Source of the DNA: Microcaldota archaeon
GTDB taxonomy: Archaea; Micrarchaeota; Micrarchaeia; Micrarchaeales; Micrarchaeaceae
Assembly (NCBI GenBank): GCA_021817565.1
Contig: JAKAUP010000001.1
Location: 1-49,026 of the forward strand
Length of the DNA: 49,026 nucleotides
Direction of reading: 5' to 3'
Positions 17,914-26,107 of this stretch are shown here, piece after piece; positions within the stretch are counted from its first letter, which is position 1, and the number at the start of each line of letters is the position of its first letter. A model generated the notes under the pieces. The model was not told the origin of the DNA. It saw only the letters and a list, made by a program, of their open reading frames with translations, and did no database searches. Both the position numbers and the translations under genes were made by a program.

Positions 17914-18978
17914 ATGGAACACCAGAATTTAGATTTGGGGAAAGATAGGGATCGAGAAATTACAGGAATCATACTTGCGGGAGGCAGTGGGAAGCGCCTG
18001 ATGCCTCTAACTGCCGACATACCAAAGCCGCTGGTAGAGATAAAGCCAGGGTATACGATAATGGACAAACAACTTATTGACATGAGAAATTCCGGGATAA
18101 AAAAAGTAGTCGCCCTAGTAAAACATAAGCATGAGAAGATAAGAGAAAGGTACGGGAGCTCATGGAATGGGTTGGAAATACTCTACGTTGTAGATAGAGG
18201 TGAACAGGCCGGTACATGGGGCGCAATACGGAACGCAATAATATCGCTTAATCTGAAGGGCTCCGCACTCATAATGAATGGTGACGTAGTTACAGACATA
18301 CCCATAAACGAGATAATAAAGAAAGGCGGGTTTACAATCCTGGGAATACCTATGGTGAGCAGTTATGGCATAATAGACGTAGCCGGAGATAAAGTTTCAA
18401 GATTCACTGAGAAGCCGATTCTTCCATACTACATAAATGGCGGGGTATACTTTATAGATGACATAAAGGAACTCGCTTCTTACGGGGAGACGTTGCATGA
18501 AAGCCAGAACAGCATAGAGTACCACATATTTCCTCTCATCTCACAGGATTCAAAGCTAAACGTCTACAAAGAGGACAATATCAGGGATATCACATGGAAG
18601 GCGGTAGACAGCATAAAGGACCTTGAAGAAGTACACAATTTATACAAGAACAGAACCGACAAGCCATGGGGATACGAGTTGCTTGTAGCCTACACAGAAC
18701 ATTACCTTCAGAAGAAGCTTTTCATAAAGAAGGGACACAGGACGAGCATGCACTACCACGATAAGAAGATGGAAACGCTGCACATAGTATATGGAACAGT
18801 AAAACTGGATCTCGAAGGCGGAAAGTTCGAGATACTGAAACCAGGGAACAGCAGAACCATCTCTCCAAAGGAGGTGCACAGCATATATGCTCTCGAAACA
18901 TGTCTGATAGACGAGTCTTCGACACCGTATCTTGACGACACAATAAGGGTCAAGGACTTTTACGCCGTGAGGCAGTAG
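17914..18978 (+). CDS. Sugar nucleotidyltransferase with C-terminal cupin domain
   Basis: A 354-residue two-domain enzyme. The N-terminal 230 residues are a sugar-phosphate nucleotidyltransferase: LAGGSGKRLMPLT near residue 22, IPKPLVEI, and NGDVVTD for the metal. The C-terminal 115 residues are a cupin: PWGYELL, then KKGHRTSMHYHDKK and the closing EVHSIYA, like the isomerase half of ManC (mannose-1-P guanylyltransferase/mannose-6-P isomerase). It probably makes an activated sugar for glycans or glycolipids. GTG 17905 would add three residues; ATG 17914 suits the TATA box. Its end overlaps the convergent nadM gene by 29 bases. Confidence 0.8.
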   Translation: MEHQNLDLGKDRDREITGIILAGGSGKRLMPLTADIPKPLVEIKPGYTIMDKQLIDMRNSGIKKVVALVKHKHEKIRERYGSSWNGLEILYVVDRGEQAGTWGAIRNAIISLNLKGSALIMNGDVVTDIPINEIIKKGGFTILGIPMVSSYGIIDVAGDKVSRFTEKPILPYYINGGVYFIDDIKELASYGETLHESQNSIEYHIFPLISQDSKLNVYKEDNIRDITWKAVDSIKDLEEVHNLYKNRTDKPWGYELLVAYTEHYLQKKLFIKKGHRTSMHYHDKKMETLHIVYGTVKLDLEGGKFEILKPGNSRTISPKEVHSIYALETCLIDESSTPYLDDTIRVKDFYAVRQ

Positions 18979-19465
18979 TCCTTATCCTTTTCAATGCGCT
19001 TACAGGTATGCTTACGGGGAGCCTTTCCGCATATTCCCTACCATTTCTTATTCTCTCCCTTATCAGTCTTCCGGATAGTCTGCTCCTTCTCTCCCAAGAA
19101 GGCTTGAATACCTTAACGCCCTCGGTCGTCATTACCTTTATCACCCACGGGTTTCTAGAAAATATCACATCAAGCCCCTTCACCCTCTTCATGAGATACC
19201 CGCTCCAATCGCTGTCGTCCTTAAAGTCTGGTATAAGGATGAGGCGAGCTTTTATCCTATGGGCGGATAGCGCCTTCATAACAATCTTTTTTCTCTGTGC
19301 TGCAGATAAAGGGTTCTCGTAAGTGTCAGAGAGCTGGGAGCTACCTATACCCACATACAAAATCCTGCAGAGCGATGCCGCCTCTCTTATCGCATGCAGG
19401 TGCCCGATGTGGAATGGCTGAAACCTGCCTATGAATAGACCAACGCCAAATTTTTTGTTGCGCAG
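18950..19465 (-). CDS. nadM: Nicotinamide-nucleotide adenylyltransferase, probable CTG start
   Basis: NadM joins NMN and ATP to give NAD. The reading frame encodes GLFIGRFQPFHIGHLHAI (nucleotide-binding HxGH), GIGSSQLS, FSRNPW and LSGRLIRERIRNG, all typical of archaeal NadM. Between the upstream in-frame stop (19481-19483) and the GRFQPFH motif there is no ATG, GTG or TTG. The best candidate is CTG at 19465, preceded by AGGTAAT (near AGGTGAT) at spacing normal for a ribosome-binding site. A standard gene caller would begin at TTG 19360 and lose the catalytic motif. The 171-residue length is normal. Confidence 0.8.
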   Translation of the reverse strand: MRNKKFGVGLFIGRFQPFHIGHLHAIREAASLCRILYVGIGSSQLSDTYENPLSAAQRKKIVMKALSAHRIKARLILIPDFKDDSDWSGYLMKRVKGLDVIFSRNPWVIKVMTTEGVKVFKPSWERRSRLSGRLIRERIRNGREYAERLPVSIPVSALKRIRTTASRRKSP

Positions 19466-19473
19466 AGGATTAC

Positions 19474-19581
19474 CTACTTCTCATATTTGACCAAGTTAAC
19501 ATTTTTAATCTCTTTGAAGTAAGGTATAACGTCTACGGCCAACACAGCGCACCTCACTGTTACCAGCCATATCCCTCTCAT
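19474..19581 (-). CDS. Candidate 35-residue protein upstream of nadM
   Basis: A minus-strand frame of 35 codons from the ATG at 19581, ending in a TAG that lies inside the proposed nadM ribosome-binding site. The product runs MRGIWLVTVRCAVL and ends NVNLVKYEK. The same frame stays open upstream and would add a CDCTCNQF segment, but no start codon is present there. It could be a coupled leader peptide for nadM, a shortened metal-binding protein, or chance. No family recognised. Confidence 0.3.
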   Translation of the reverse strand: MRGIWLVTVRCAVLAVDVIPYFKEIKNVNLVKYEK

Positions 19582-19721
19582 AGTGTCTGTCTTATGGATA
19601 GCGGCGAATTGGTTACATGTGCAATCGCATATCCTACCAAGAAAGAACTAGGCTAAGCAACATAAATCATATTCGTGTAAAGCCAATTGTCAACTCCATA
19701 AAGAGTTGTAAGGCGGTTTTT

Positions 19722-20333
19722 CTAAGGCGCGTATACCACATCCGGTCTTCCATTCTGTATTCTTACACTGGTTCCTACATTTAGTATATGGTAGAGGTGC
19801 TTTGCAGCTTTGAGCGGAAGCTCAACGCAACCAAGGCTCTGCGGCCATCCGTAACCCTTTCTGGGAAAGGCGTGTATCGCATCCCCATAATGGAAGAAGT
19901 TCACATACTTTACCCCCGGGTCGTTATACCACATCCCTGTTGCGGGGTTATAACCGCTCATAGTCATAGACCTTTCCTTCTTGTATACATGGAAGGTGCC
20001 GTCGGGAGTCGGGCTTTGTGGTATGCCTGTGTTTGCATTTGTCTCAAATACAACAAGATTGTAGTATACGAGGTAAAGGCGCTCAGGTAGCTTCTTCGAG
20101 ATGACCACATATATGCCACTCATCCCATTCTCGGATATTACGCTGCCCAGAGGCACGCTGTTCTCCTTTCTCAGCAAGTTCCTCCCATTTAGTATATCCC
20201 TCTGATCAGGGGATTTGAGGCTTGATACGAGAACGCGGTTTGGTGCATCGTTTCTGATCTGCGGTGCAGCAATTGCAGAGGAAAGGCACAGCGCAGCCGC
20301 AAAGACTGTTGCGACGCCTGCATTTTTCTGCAT
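19722..20333 (-). CDS. Secreted L,D-transpeptidase-like (YkuD fold) protein
   Basis: A 203-residue exported protein. MQKNAGVATVFAAALCLSSA is a signal peptide with likely cleavage after SAIAA. The rest resembles the YkuD catalytic domain: TPDGTFHVYKKE, then IHAFPRKG (His154) and SLGCVEL (Cys169), then a closing GTSVRI strand. In bacteria YkuD enzymes cross-link peptidoglycan; the usual SxGC(I/V)R(M/L) has Arg where this protein has Glu. Archaea normally lack murein, so the substrate may be different or imported. GCTTATTTATAG at 20356-20367 makes the ATG at 20333 leaderless; an upstream in-frame ATG at 20426 is disfavoured. Confidence 0.8.
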   Translation of the reverse strand: MQKNAGVATVFAAALCLSSAIAAPQIRNDAPNRVLVSSLKSPDQRDILNGRNLLRKENSVPLGSVISENGMSGIYVVISKKLPERLYLVYYNLVVFETNANTGIPQSPTPDGTFHVYKKERSMTMSGYNPATGMWYNDPGVKYVNFFHYGDAIHAFPRKGYGWPQSLGCVELPLKAAKHLYHILNVGTSVRIQNGRPDVVYAP

Positions 20334-20355
20334 GTATTGATATGCACGCTCAACT

Positions 20356-20367
20356 ATAAATAAGCTA
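20356..20367 (-). promoter_or_regulatory. TATA box of the L,D-transpeptidase-like gene
   Basis: On the minus strand CTTATTTATAG sits about 26 bases before 20337, giving a transcript that starts nearly at the ATG at 20333. This decides the start codon and places the signal peptide at the true N-terminus. Confidence 0.55.
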
Positions 20368-20480
20368 TTATCTAATCTCGCTTCTTCGGGCATCTCAAGC
20401 GTAAGAAGCTTTGAAATGTACCTCAAGTAAAGAAGTTTGGATAGGCATTCATAAGCTGCAGCGTAAAGGTACTGAACATG

Positions 20481-20642
20481 CTATTTGATGTTCATTAAGC
20501 TCCGCTTGAATCTTTCTACGCTGTCCATGTCTATGCACTCCAACTCTGTATACAGCTCGTCGTTCTTGGTGCTTATGTAGATTATAGTGGTTTCTGGGTT
20601 CGAATACTTTGCTATGCTTGCGGTGTAATCGAGCACTTCCAT
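20481..20642 (-). CDS. Small uncharacterised protein (53 residues)
   Basis: A 53-residue protein starting MEVLDYTASIAKY and with a strand-like TTIIYISTKN, then an acidic LYTELECIDMD and a short basic helix. It is hydrophilic and soluble-looking. The start at 20642 is 20 bases past the end of tRNA-Val; a longer frame would run through the tRNA and is rejected. With the aminotransferase and tRNA-Val it may be on one transcript. TTTTAAAATTAAA between the tRNA and this gene could instead be a promoter or a T-run. Function unknown. Confidence 0.6.
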   Translation of the reverse strand: MEVLDYTASIAKYSNPETTIIYISTKNDELYTELECIDMDSVERFKRSLMNIK

Positions 20643-20662
20643 TGTCTCTTTAATTTTAAAAG

Positions 20663-20734
20663 TGGGCCCGCGGAGAATCGAACTCCGATCCTCAGCGTGT
20701 AAAGCTGACGTCTTGGCCATTGGACTACGAGCCC
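20663..20734 (-). tRNA. tRNA-Val (anticodon UAC)
   Basis: A 72-base cloverleaf on the minus strand. The acceptor GGGCTCG pairs with CGGGCCC; the anticodon stem TCAGC/GCTGA encloses TTTACAC, giving anticodon TAC; the T-arm is CGGAG-TTCGATT-CTCCG. No CCA is encoded and no intron is visible. The first base directly follows the stop codon of the aminotransferase gene, so there is no room for a separate promoter and the tRNA is probably cut from an mRNA. Confidence 0.95.
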
Positions 20735-21946
20735 TCATCTTTTGTTCTTCCTGCAGAAATCGTTTATCTTAAGTATCGCATCCTCTAAAATATCTTTCGG
20801 CGCGAGCGAGACTATCCTAAAGTGGTCAGGCGCCCCAAAGCCTGAACCCTCTCTAACCCAGACTCCCTTATCCTTCATAAGCCTGTATACAAAATCCTTG
20901 TCGCTCTTTATTTTCAACATATCAAACCTTATCTTCGGGAAAAGGTAGAAGGCTGCGTGCGGCTTAACTGTCTTGACGTATTCGTTCTCAGAAAGAAGCT
21001 TGAAAGAGAACATTACCCTTTTTTCTATCTCCTTCGCTATCCTCCGTGTCTCAACATTGTGCACTCTCTGGTTGTTCATCGCGTCTGCTATCGCATATTG
21101 TGCCGTGGTATTTACGCACAGCCTTGTGAGTGCGTAATCGATAAGCTTGTTTTTTACCTCAATCGATTTCTTGTCTTTTCCCGGGGTTATAAGGAAACCT
21201 ATCCTGAAACCTGTCGCGTCAAAATTCTTGGACGCTCCGTTCATTATCATGTGCGGAACTCCCTTCGCAACTTCAGATATGCTGGTGTAACGTACATTGC
21301 CGAATACCATCTCGTCGTATATCTCATCGCTTATGATAAATATCCCATGTTCGTTTGCCGTATCCACAAGCTCTTTCAACACCCTTCTCGGCAGCACGGT
21401 CCCAGTCGGGTTGTTTGGGTTTGTGACCATCATATACTTCGGCAGCTTCCTGAGCTTTGATATACCTTTTCTTACAGCGTCTATCTCTATGCTCCAATCA
21501 TTGTCCTCGTTGTAATCCTGCGTTATAACTTTTCCCTCATTCATATTCACGTACACAGGGTACTGCATGTAGTATGGCCTGAAAAGCATCACATTGTCGC
21601 CTCTGTCAACAAACGCGCTGTTTATCATGGATATGCCTTCCGAAAGTCCGTGCGTTACAACCACAGAGTCGCGGTCGAAATCCGCATTGTACATCCTCCT
21701 ATATCTCTTTATTACAGCATCCTTCAGATCCGCAAGTCCGTCTCCTTTAGTATAGAAAGTCTTGCCATCCTTCAGCGCTTTTATATACGAATTTATCACG
21801 TAATCCGGGGTCTTGAAGTACTTTACCGGATCTCCGCTGTCAAGGCTAGTTATCCTTTCTCCCTCCTTTGCGAGCAGGTCCGCATATCTCCCCTCCTCAG
21901 AGAATATGCTGTCAGCAAACTTGCTTCTTTTAGACAGGATTCCCAT
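20735..21946 (-). CDS. Class I/II PLP-dependent aminotransferase
   Basis: A 403-residue enzyme of fold type I, closest in pattern to archaeal alanine/aspartate aminotransferases (AlaT-like). The PLP Lys is in NGASKNFDATGFRIGF (Lys240); TNPNNPTGTV and IISDEIYDEM are the typical Asn and Asp/Tyr cofactor contacts, and FRIVSLA near the end carries the substrate-carboxylate Arg. The stop codon abuts tRNA-Val. Dph6 lies 11 bases upstream on the same strand, so the two genes are likely co-transcribed. Specificity cannot be decided. Confidence 0.88.
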   Translation of the reverse strand: MGILSKRSKFADSIFSEEGRYADLLAKEGERITSLDSGDPVKYFKTPDYVINSYIKALKDGKTFYTKGDGLADLKDAVIKRYRRMYNADFDRDSVVVTHGLSEGISMINSAFVDRGDNVMLFRPYYMQYPVYVNMNEGKVITQDYNEDNDWSIEIDAVRKGISKLRKLPKYMMVTNPNNPTGTVLPRRVLKELVDTANEHGIFIISDEIYDEMVFGNVRYTSISEVAKGVPHMIMNGASKNFDATGFRIGFLITPGKDKKSIEVKNKLIDYALTRLCVNTTAQYAIADAMNNQRVHNVETRRIAKEIEKRVMFSFKLLSENEYVKTVKPHAAFYLFPKIRFDMLKIKSDKDFVYRLMKDKGVWVREGSGFGAPDHFRIVSLAPKDILEDAILKINDFCRKNKR

Positions 21947-21957
21947 ACTACCAACAA

Positions 21958-22617
21958 CTATACTAATTTAGCACTCTCTATTATAAAAGTACCGAAATTC
22001 CCTTCCTTCTCAATCCTGCTCCTCTCAATCATTATCTTTCTGCGGAACATCGGCGCGTTCAAGACAAAGCTTTCCGCCTCCCCTCCCTCAAAACACATGT
22101 TTATCCCGTACTTCCTGTTTAGTTCCTTCAGCCTACCTATCATATCATGGTCAATCTTTTTCCCAAGAAAACTCCTGTCCATCCCTTCCGCAGCAACTCT
22201 AGTTATTATCGCATCGTACTTTTCAGCCAATGTGGTGAGCTCAGAAACAGGATCAATCCCCCAAAGCGGGGAGACATGCGTTATTGCAAGCCTCTTGCAG
22301 ATCGCATTTATCCTGTCCCTCTGGTATGTACTAGCTACCGCCCCGGTTATCAATACGGTTGTATTGTTCTCTATCAGTCCCCTTTCCAAATCTGCCAATT
22401 CCTCTTCTTTGTTGCCTTCGGTATCAACAAAAGTGTGTTTTATCCCAATTGACTCGGCCTGCATAGGACAGAGTCCGATGTTTGGTTTGTGGAACATGAA
22501 GCTGTTCTCGTTTACCGATCTCATTGTGAGAAGCAGTTCAGCCTTCATGCCGCTTTCAGCCGCCATATGCAGCGCTAGCGTAGAATCCTTACCTCCGCTG
22601 AAGAGCGCCGTTATCAA
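21958..22617 (-). CDS. dph6: Diphthine--ammonia ligase (Dph6)
   Basis: A 219-residue ATP pyrophosphatase-type enzyme that performs the last amidation in diphthamide synthesis on EF-2. The PP-loop SGGKDSTLAL is at residues 7-16; ITGAVASTYQRDR and SPLWGIDP match the Dph6/MJ0570 group, and the C-terminus has the CFEGGEAESFVL block. The start is TTG at 22617 with GGTG a few bases upstream; an ATG at 22628 is out of frame and stops quickly. Its substrate EF-2 with the modified His is at 11882-14074. It appears to head a unit with the aminotransferase. Confidence 0.88.
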   Translation of the reverse strand: MITALFSGGKDSTLALHMAAESGMKAELLLTMRSVNENSFMFHKPNIGLCPMQAESIGIKHTFVDTEGNKEEELADLERGLIENNTTVLITGAVASTYQRDRINAICKRLAITHVSPLWGIDPVSELTTLAEKYDAIITRVAAEGMDRSFLGKKIDHDMIGRLKELNRKYGINMCFEGGEAESFVLNAPMFRRKIMIERSRIEKEGNFGTFIIESAKLV

Positions 22618-22728
22618 GAGAACACCATAAGTAAAGGATTATCCAAAAACATTATTAATACTCATTCCCATTTACTATCGTACCATTTTAACGGTGTTTT
22701 TATAGTTGGCGAAACAGATATCTCATGG

Positions 22729-24534
22729 ATGACTGGGGGTAAGCAGGGAAGCGGGATAGACGTTGCTTTGGGGCTCTTCTCCAGGATTATGATAAGATAT
22801 GGATACCACATATATGGATATAGGGAATACCATTCCAACATAATGGGGGCACACAGCTATTTTATAGTAAGGACCACCGAGACGGAGAAGAACTCCTTAG
22901 GGAGCAAGGTAAATCTTGCGGTATTCTTCGATAAAGAATCAGTATTCGGTGAGAAAAACAGGCACGGAGAGCTCATACACAACGGTCACATAAACGATGT
23001 TTTGCCAGGCGGAACGCTGGTCATAGACAGTTCATTCGACAAGTCAGGCATAACAAGAAACGATATCAACATAATACAGGTTGACAGCACAAAGATCATA
23101 TACGCAGTTGCAGCAAGGTTCAAGAAGGGGCCAGGGGAACTTGCAATAACGCGCAACGTCATATCTGTAGCTTCATCCGCATACCTTATGGGAATAGACC
23201 CTGATGTGCTTATGGATATGATTAAGGAGGAGTTCAAGAACAAGCCAGTAACAGTTATAGAGACAGACTCAGAGATTGCAAAGGAGACGATGGGCTACAT
23301 GTCCTCCCAAGGCATAAAACCGATAATGCAGCTCCAGAAGAGGGAATACAAAGGAAGGAGTATGTACACAGAGGGATTTACCGCAGCTGCACTGGGCAAG
23401 GCGATAGCAGGATGCAAGATACAGATTTACTATCCGATTACCCCTGCAAGCGATGAGAGCATATTCATAGAGTCACATCCAGAGTTCGGTATAAGGGTGG
23501 TGCAGCCGGAAAGCGAACTAGCAGTCATATGCATGGTCAACGGCGCAGCAATCGCAGGTACGCGTGCTGCAACCTCCACTTCCGGCCCGGGACTCTCGCT
23601 GATGACAGAGGCGATAACATACGCAGGGATAACGGAGACGCCGATAGTTGTTGTGAATCACCAGAGGGGTTCGCCAGCAACAGGCCAGCCCACAAGGACA
23701 GAACAGGGAGATCTATCATTCGTAATTAGCCAGGGGCATGGAGATTATGGCAAGGTTGTGGTTGCACCAGGAACGGTAAACCAGTATATAGAGATGGTAG
23801 CAAACGCATTCAATTATGCGGAGAGGTACCAACTGCCTGTGATTGTGCTCGGCGAGAAGGCAATTGCGCAGGCATCCATATCTATGGATGCGGATTTTGT
23901 AAGATCTTTTAAGGAGTCGTACAGGGTTGACAGGGGAAAACTGAACATGGGAAAGGTGGAGTTGAAGGAGGGAGAGGACTATAAGCGCTTCAAGTTCTCC
24001 CCAGACAACATATCAGAGAGGATAATTCCTGGAAATCCTTCTGCAGTGATGTGGCTGACCGGGGACGAGCATGATGAATACGGGCACCCGTACGAGGAGC
24101 CAAAGAACAGGACTGCAATGATGGACAAGAGATACAAGAAGGACGAACTCATACTTAAGGAACTAAAGCAAAGCGAGAAGTACGATCTGTTTGGGGACCC
24201 TTCAAAGGCCGAGATACTTGTGGTAAGCTGGGGAGGAGCTACTGGAAGCATACTTGACTGCCTGGAAAGTAGTAAAGCAGCTTTCCTTCAGGTAAAGCTT
24301 ATATATCCGCTTCCGAACGAGATAGATAAAATCATAAGAAGCGCGAAGAGGGTTGTGTGCATAGAGGGGAACATATCGGGCCAGCTCCGTTCGTACATCG
24401 CCTCAAAGACAGGCGTACTTATAGATAACCAGATACTGAAGTACAATGGGAGGCCGATGAAGCATGACGAGGTTCTTGCTGCAATAGAGAGAGTAAAGAA
24501 AGGGGAGAAAAAGGTTGTTTTGAATGACGATTAG
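22729..24534 (+). CDS. 2-oxoacid:ferredoxin oxidoreductase, fused gamma-alpha subunit
   Basis: A 601-residue subunit of an enzyme that decarboxylates a 2-oxoacid with CoA and passes electrons to ferredoxin. Residues about 1-185 are the gamma domain (GGKQGSGID near the start); from about 210 is the alpha pyrimidine-binding domain with YPITPASDES (235-244), the motif of Sulfolobus-type two-subunit enzymes, and TSTSGPGLSLM. Pyruvate and 2-oxoglutarate forms cannot be told apart; Sulfolobus enzymes accept both. GTTTTTATAG at about 22695-22704 is a TATA box that makes the ATG leaderless. The beta gene overlaps by 11 bases. Confidence 0.93.
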   Translation: MTGGKQGSGIDVALGLFSRIMIRYGYHIYGYREYHSNIMGAHSYFIVRTTETEKNSLGSKVNLAVFFDKESVFGEKNRHGELIHNGHINDVLPGGTLVIDSSFDKSGITRNDINIIQVDSTKIIYAVAARFKKGPGELAITRNVISVASSAYLMGIDPDVLMDMIKEEFKNKPVTVIETDSEIAKETMGYMSSQGIKPIMQLQKREYKGRSMYTEGFTAAALGKAIAGCKIQIYYPITPASDESIFIESHPEFGIRVVQPESELAVICMVNGAAIAGTRAATSTSGPGLSLMTEAITYAGITETPIVVVNHQRGSPATGQPTRTEQGDLSFVISQGHGDYGKVVVAPGTVNQYIEMVANAFNYAERYQLPVIVLGEKAIAQASISMDADFVRSFKESYRVDRGKLNMGKVELKEGEDYKRFKFSPDNISERIIPGNPSAVMWLTGDEHDEYGHPYEEPKNRTAMMDKRYKKDELILKELKQSEKYDLFGDPSKAEILVVSWGGATGSILDCLESSKAAFLQVKLIYPLPNEIDKIIRSAKRVVCIEGNISGQLRSYIASKTGVLIDNQILKYNGRPMKHDEVLAAIERVKKGEKKVVLNDD

Positions 24535-25447
24535 CCTAAAGGATCTTGATCCGCACGAGATGAATGACTGGTGCCCGGGATGCGGGGACAACGGGATACT
24601 TGCAGGAGTAAAGAACACGATAGTGAACCTTGGGATAGATCCGCACAAGATGGTCGTTGTATCTGGAATAGGTTGCTCGTCAAAACTCCCGAACTTCATA
24701 AATACGAACGGGGTGCATACGCTGCACGGAAGGGCGATTCCGTTCGCAGAAGGGATCAAACTGGCCAATCCGGAACTCACTGTCATTATAGACAGTGGAG
24801 ACGGAGATACATACGGCATCGGGGCGGGGCATTTCATAAGCGCAGGAAGGAGAAATTTAGACATAAAGCTATTTGTGCACGATAACGGCGTTTACTCACT
24901 AACAAAAGGGCAGGCAAGCCCGACCCTTCCGGAAAACAGGAAGGTAAAAGGAATACCTGCACCTAACATCAACGGCGCGATAAACCCATTGGAACTGGCG
25001 CTCTTCTCAGGATACACATTCATCGCAAGGACAACAAGCTACAACATAAAGGAGATGGTGGACCTGATGTCAAAGGCGATAAGGCACAAAGGGCTTGCGC
25101 TTGTCGACATACTCCAAGGTTGTCCAACATACAACCCGGAATTCACATCCTCGCAGTGGTTCATGCAGCACACTAAGCCGTTGCCGGAAACGTACGATCC
25201 GGTTGTAAAAAATCCATCTGACATTTCTGAGGCCAATCAGAAGAAGAGGGATGCGCTCTCAATGATGATGGGGGATGACGACATGAACATACATACGGGT
25301 CTCTTCTTCCAGTGGGAGAATCCGGACACGTTCGAGAGCAGGCTGGAAGCCAGGCACATACCTGCAGCGATAAGCGAGCAGATAGCAGACAAGGACAACA
25401 AGAGCACCATAGACCTGGAGAAGACGCTCAGCTCGCTTATAGTATGA
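24524..25447 (+). CDS. 2-oxoacid:ferredoxin oxidoreductase, beta subunit
   Basis: A 307-residue thiamine-diphosphate subunit. DWCPGCGDNG (Cys17, Cys20) begins the iron-sulfur ligands, GIGCSS gives another Cys, and GDGDTYGIGAGHFISAGRRN (about 90) is the TPP/Mg site. YSLTKGQASPT and DILQGCPTYN are standard beta-subunit blocks, with the last Cys for the cluster. Its start overlaps the alpha gene end by 11 bases, so the two are translated together. No separate delta ferredoxin subunit is nearby, consistent with the two-subunit type. Confidence 0.94.
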   Translation: MTISLKDLDPHEMNDWCPGCGDNGILAGVKNTIVNLGIDPHKMVVVSGIGCSSKLPNFINTNGVHTLHGRAIPFAEGIKLANPELTVIIDSGDGDTYGIGAGHFISAGRRNLDIKLFVHDNGVYSLTKGQASPTLPENRKVKGIPAPNINGAINPLELALFSGYTFIARTTSYNIKEMVDLMSKAIRHKGLALVDILQGCPTYNPEFTSSQWFMQHTKPLPETYDPVVKNPSDISEANQKKRDALSMMMGDDDMNIHTGLFFQWENPDTFESRLEARHIPAAISEQIADKDNKSTIDLEKTLSSLIV

Positions 25448-25471
25448 ATGATGGAAGAAGGGACTGCTCAA

Positions 25472-25828
25472 TCAGAACTTGCAGTCCCTGTAAGTGAGTA
25501 GTTCGCCGTATTTAGGTTCAAGTCTCTTGAGGGTTTTTTCGAAATTCTCGGGCTTCCTATCAGATACGAACCCCACTCTTATCCTTACCCCAGCACGGTT
25601 TTTCTCGGTATATACCTGTTCTACGGCATCATGCTGCAGCATTACAGCATTCGCAAGTTCGGCAGAGCAGTCGGCGCAACCAGGAGAGAAGAAAAAATAC
25701 TGGTGGTACCTCTTTTTCCCCATCCTAACTGTTCCGTTCTTAAGGAAACTCCTCGTGTTAGGATCAGTCCTTATCTTGTACTCTATGTACTGCTTAAGGA
25801 ATAATTCCTTGTTTTTGTCGAATTCCAT
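25472..25828 (-). CDS. Uncharacterised small protein with a CxxC motif
   Basis: A 118-residue protein that could have a thioredoxin-like or metal-binding core: FFFSPGCADCSAEL places Cys51 and Cys54 after a beta strand, as in a redox CxxC, and one more Cys is near the C-terminus. It has no signal peptide. The ATG at 25828 is preceded by GGTGATGG; the frame stays open to 25945, but that added stretch does not look like protein sequence. It is convergent with the oxidoreductase beta gene (24 bases between stops). Family not recognised. Confidence 0.55.
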   Translation of the reverse strand: MEFDKNKELFLKQYIEYKIRTDPNTRSFLKNGTVRMGKKRYHQYFFFSPGCADCSAELANAVMLQHDAVEQVYTEKNRAGVRIRVGFVSDRKPENFEKTLKRLEPKYGELLTYRDCKF

Positions 25829-25969
25829 CCCATCACCATAATTAGAAGTTAGAAATGGTGTGTCTGGCTGCAGGGAAGTGGTGTGGAAAAATAGTATAAT
25901 ACGAAATTGCAGCCATCCCAACCGCATAATATAATGAAGAACCATCTATATAAACATAAACCAGTTATA

Positions 25970-26107
25970 GTTAGCTAACAGGGTTTAAAAAGGTAAAAAA
26001 TTGGTTAAAATACAATAAAATATATAGTTAACTTAATATTTTATCCCTATGGTTAAAAATAAATAAAATAAAGTTAAAATAATATAAACTTTAATATTAA
26101 CTTAATA
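25970..26107. repeat. AT-rich region with repeated TTAACTTAATA and GTTAAAA elements
   Basis: A non-coding stretch of very high AT content. The 11-mer TTAACTTAATA occurs at 26028-26038 and 26097-26107; GGTTAAAA recurs at 26003 and 26051 and AGTTAAAAT once more; a 10-bp palindrome GTTAGCTAAC is at 25970-25979. It could be a protein-binding array, a duplex-unwinding element or neutral low-complexity DNA. No Orc1/Cdc6 gene is in this window, so an origin claim is not supported. Confidence 0.5.

Noticed and set aside
20643-20738. Longer version of the 53-residue protein reaching back to 20738
   Set aside because: It would translate through tRNA-Val.
25970-26107. AT-rich repeat region as a replication origin
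   Set aside because: No Orc1/Cdc6 gene, origin recognition box or skew information supports it within this window.
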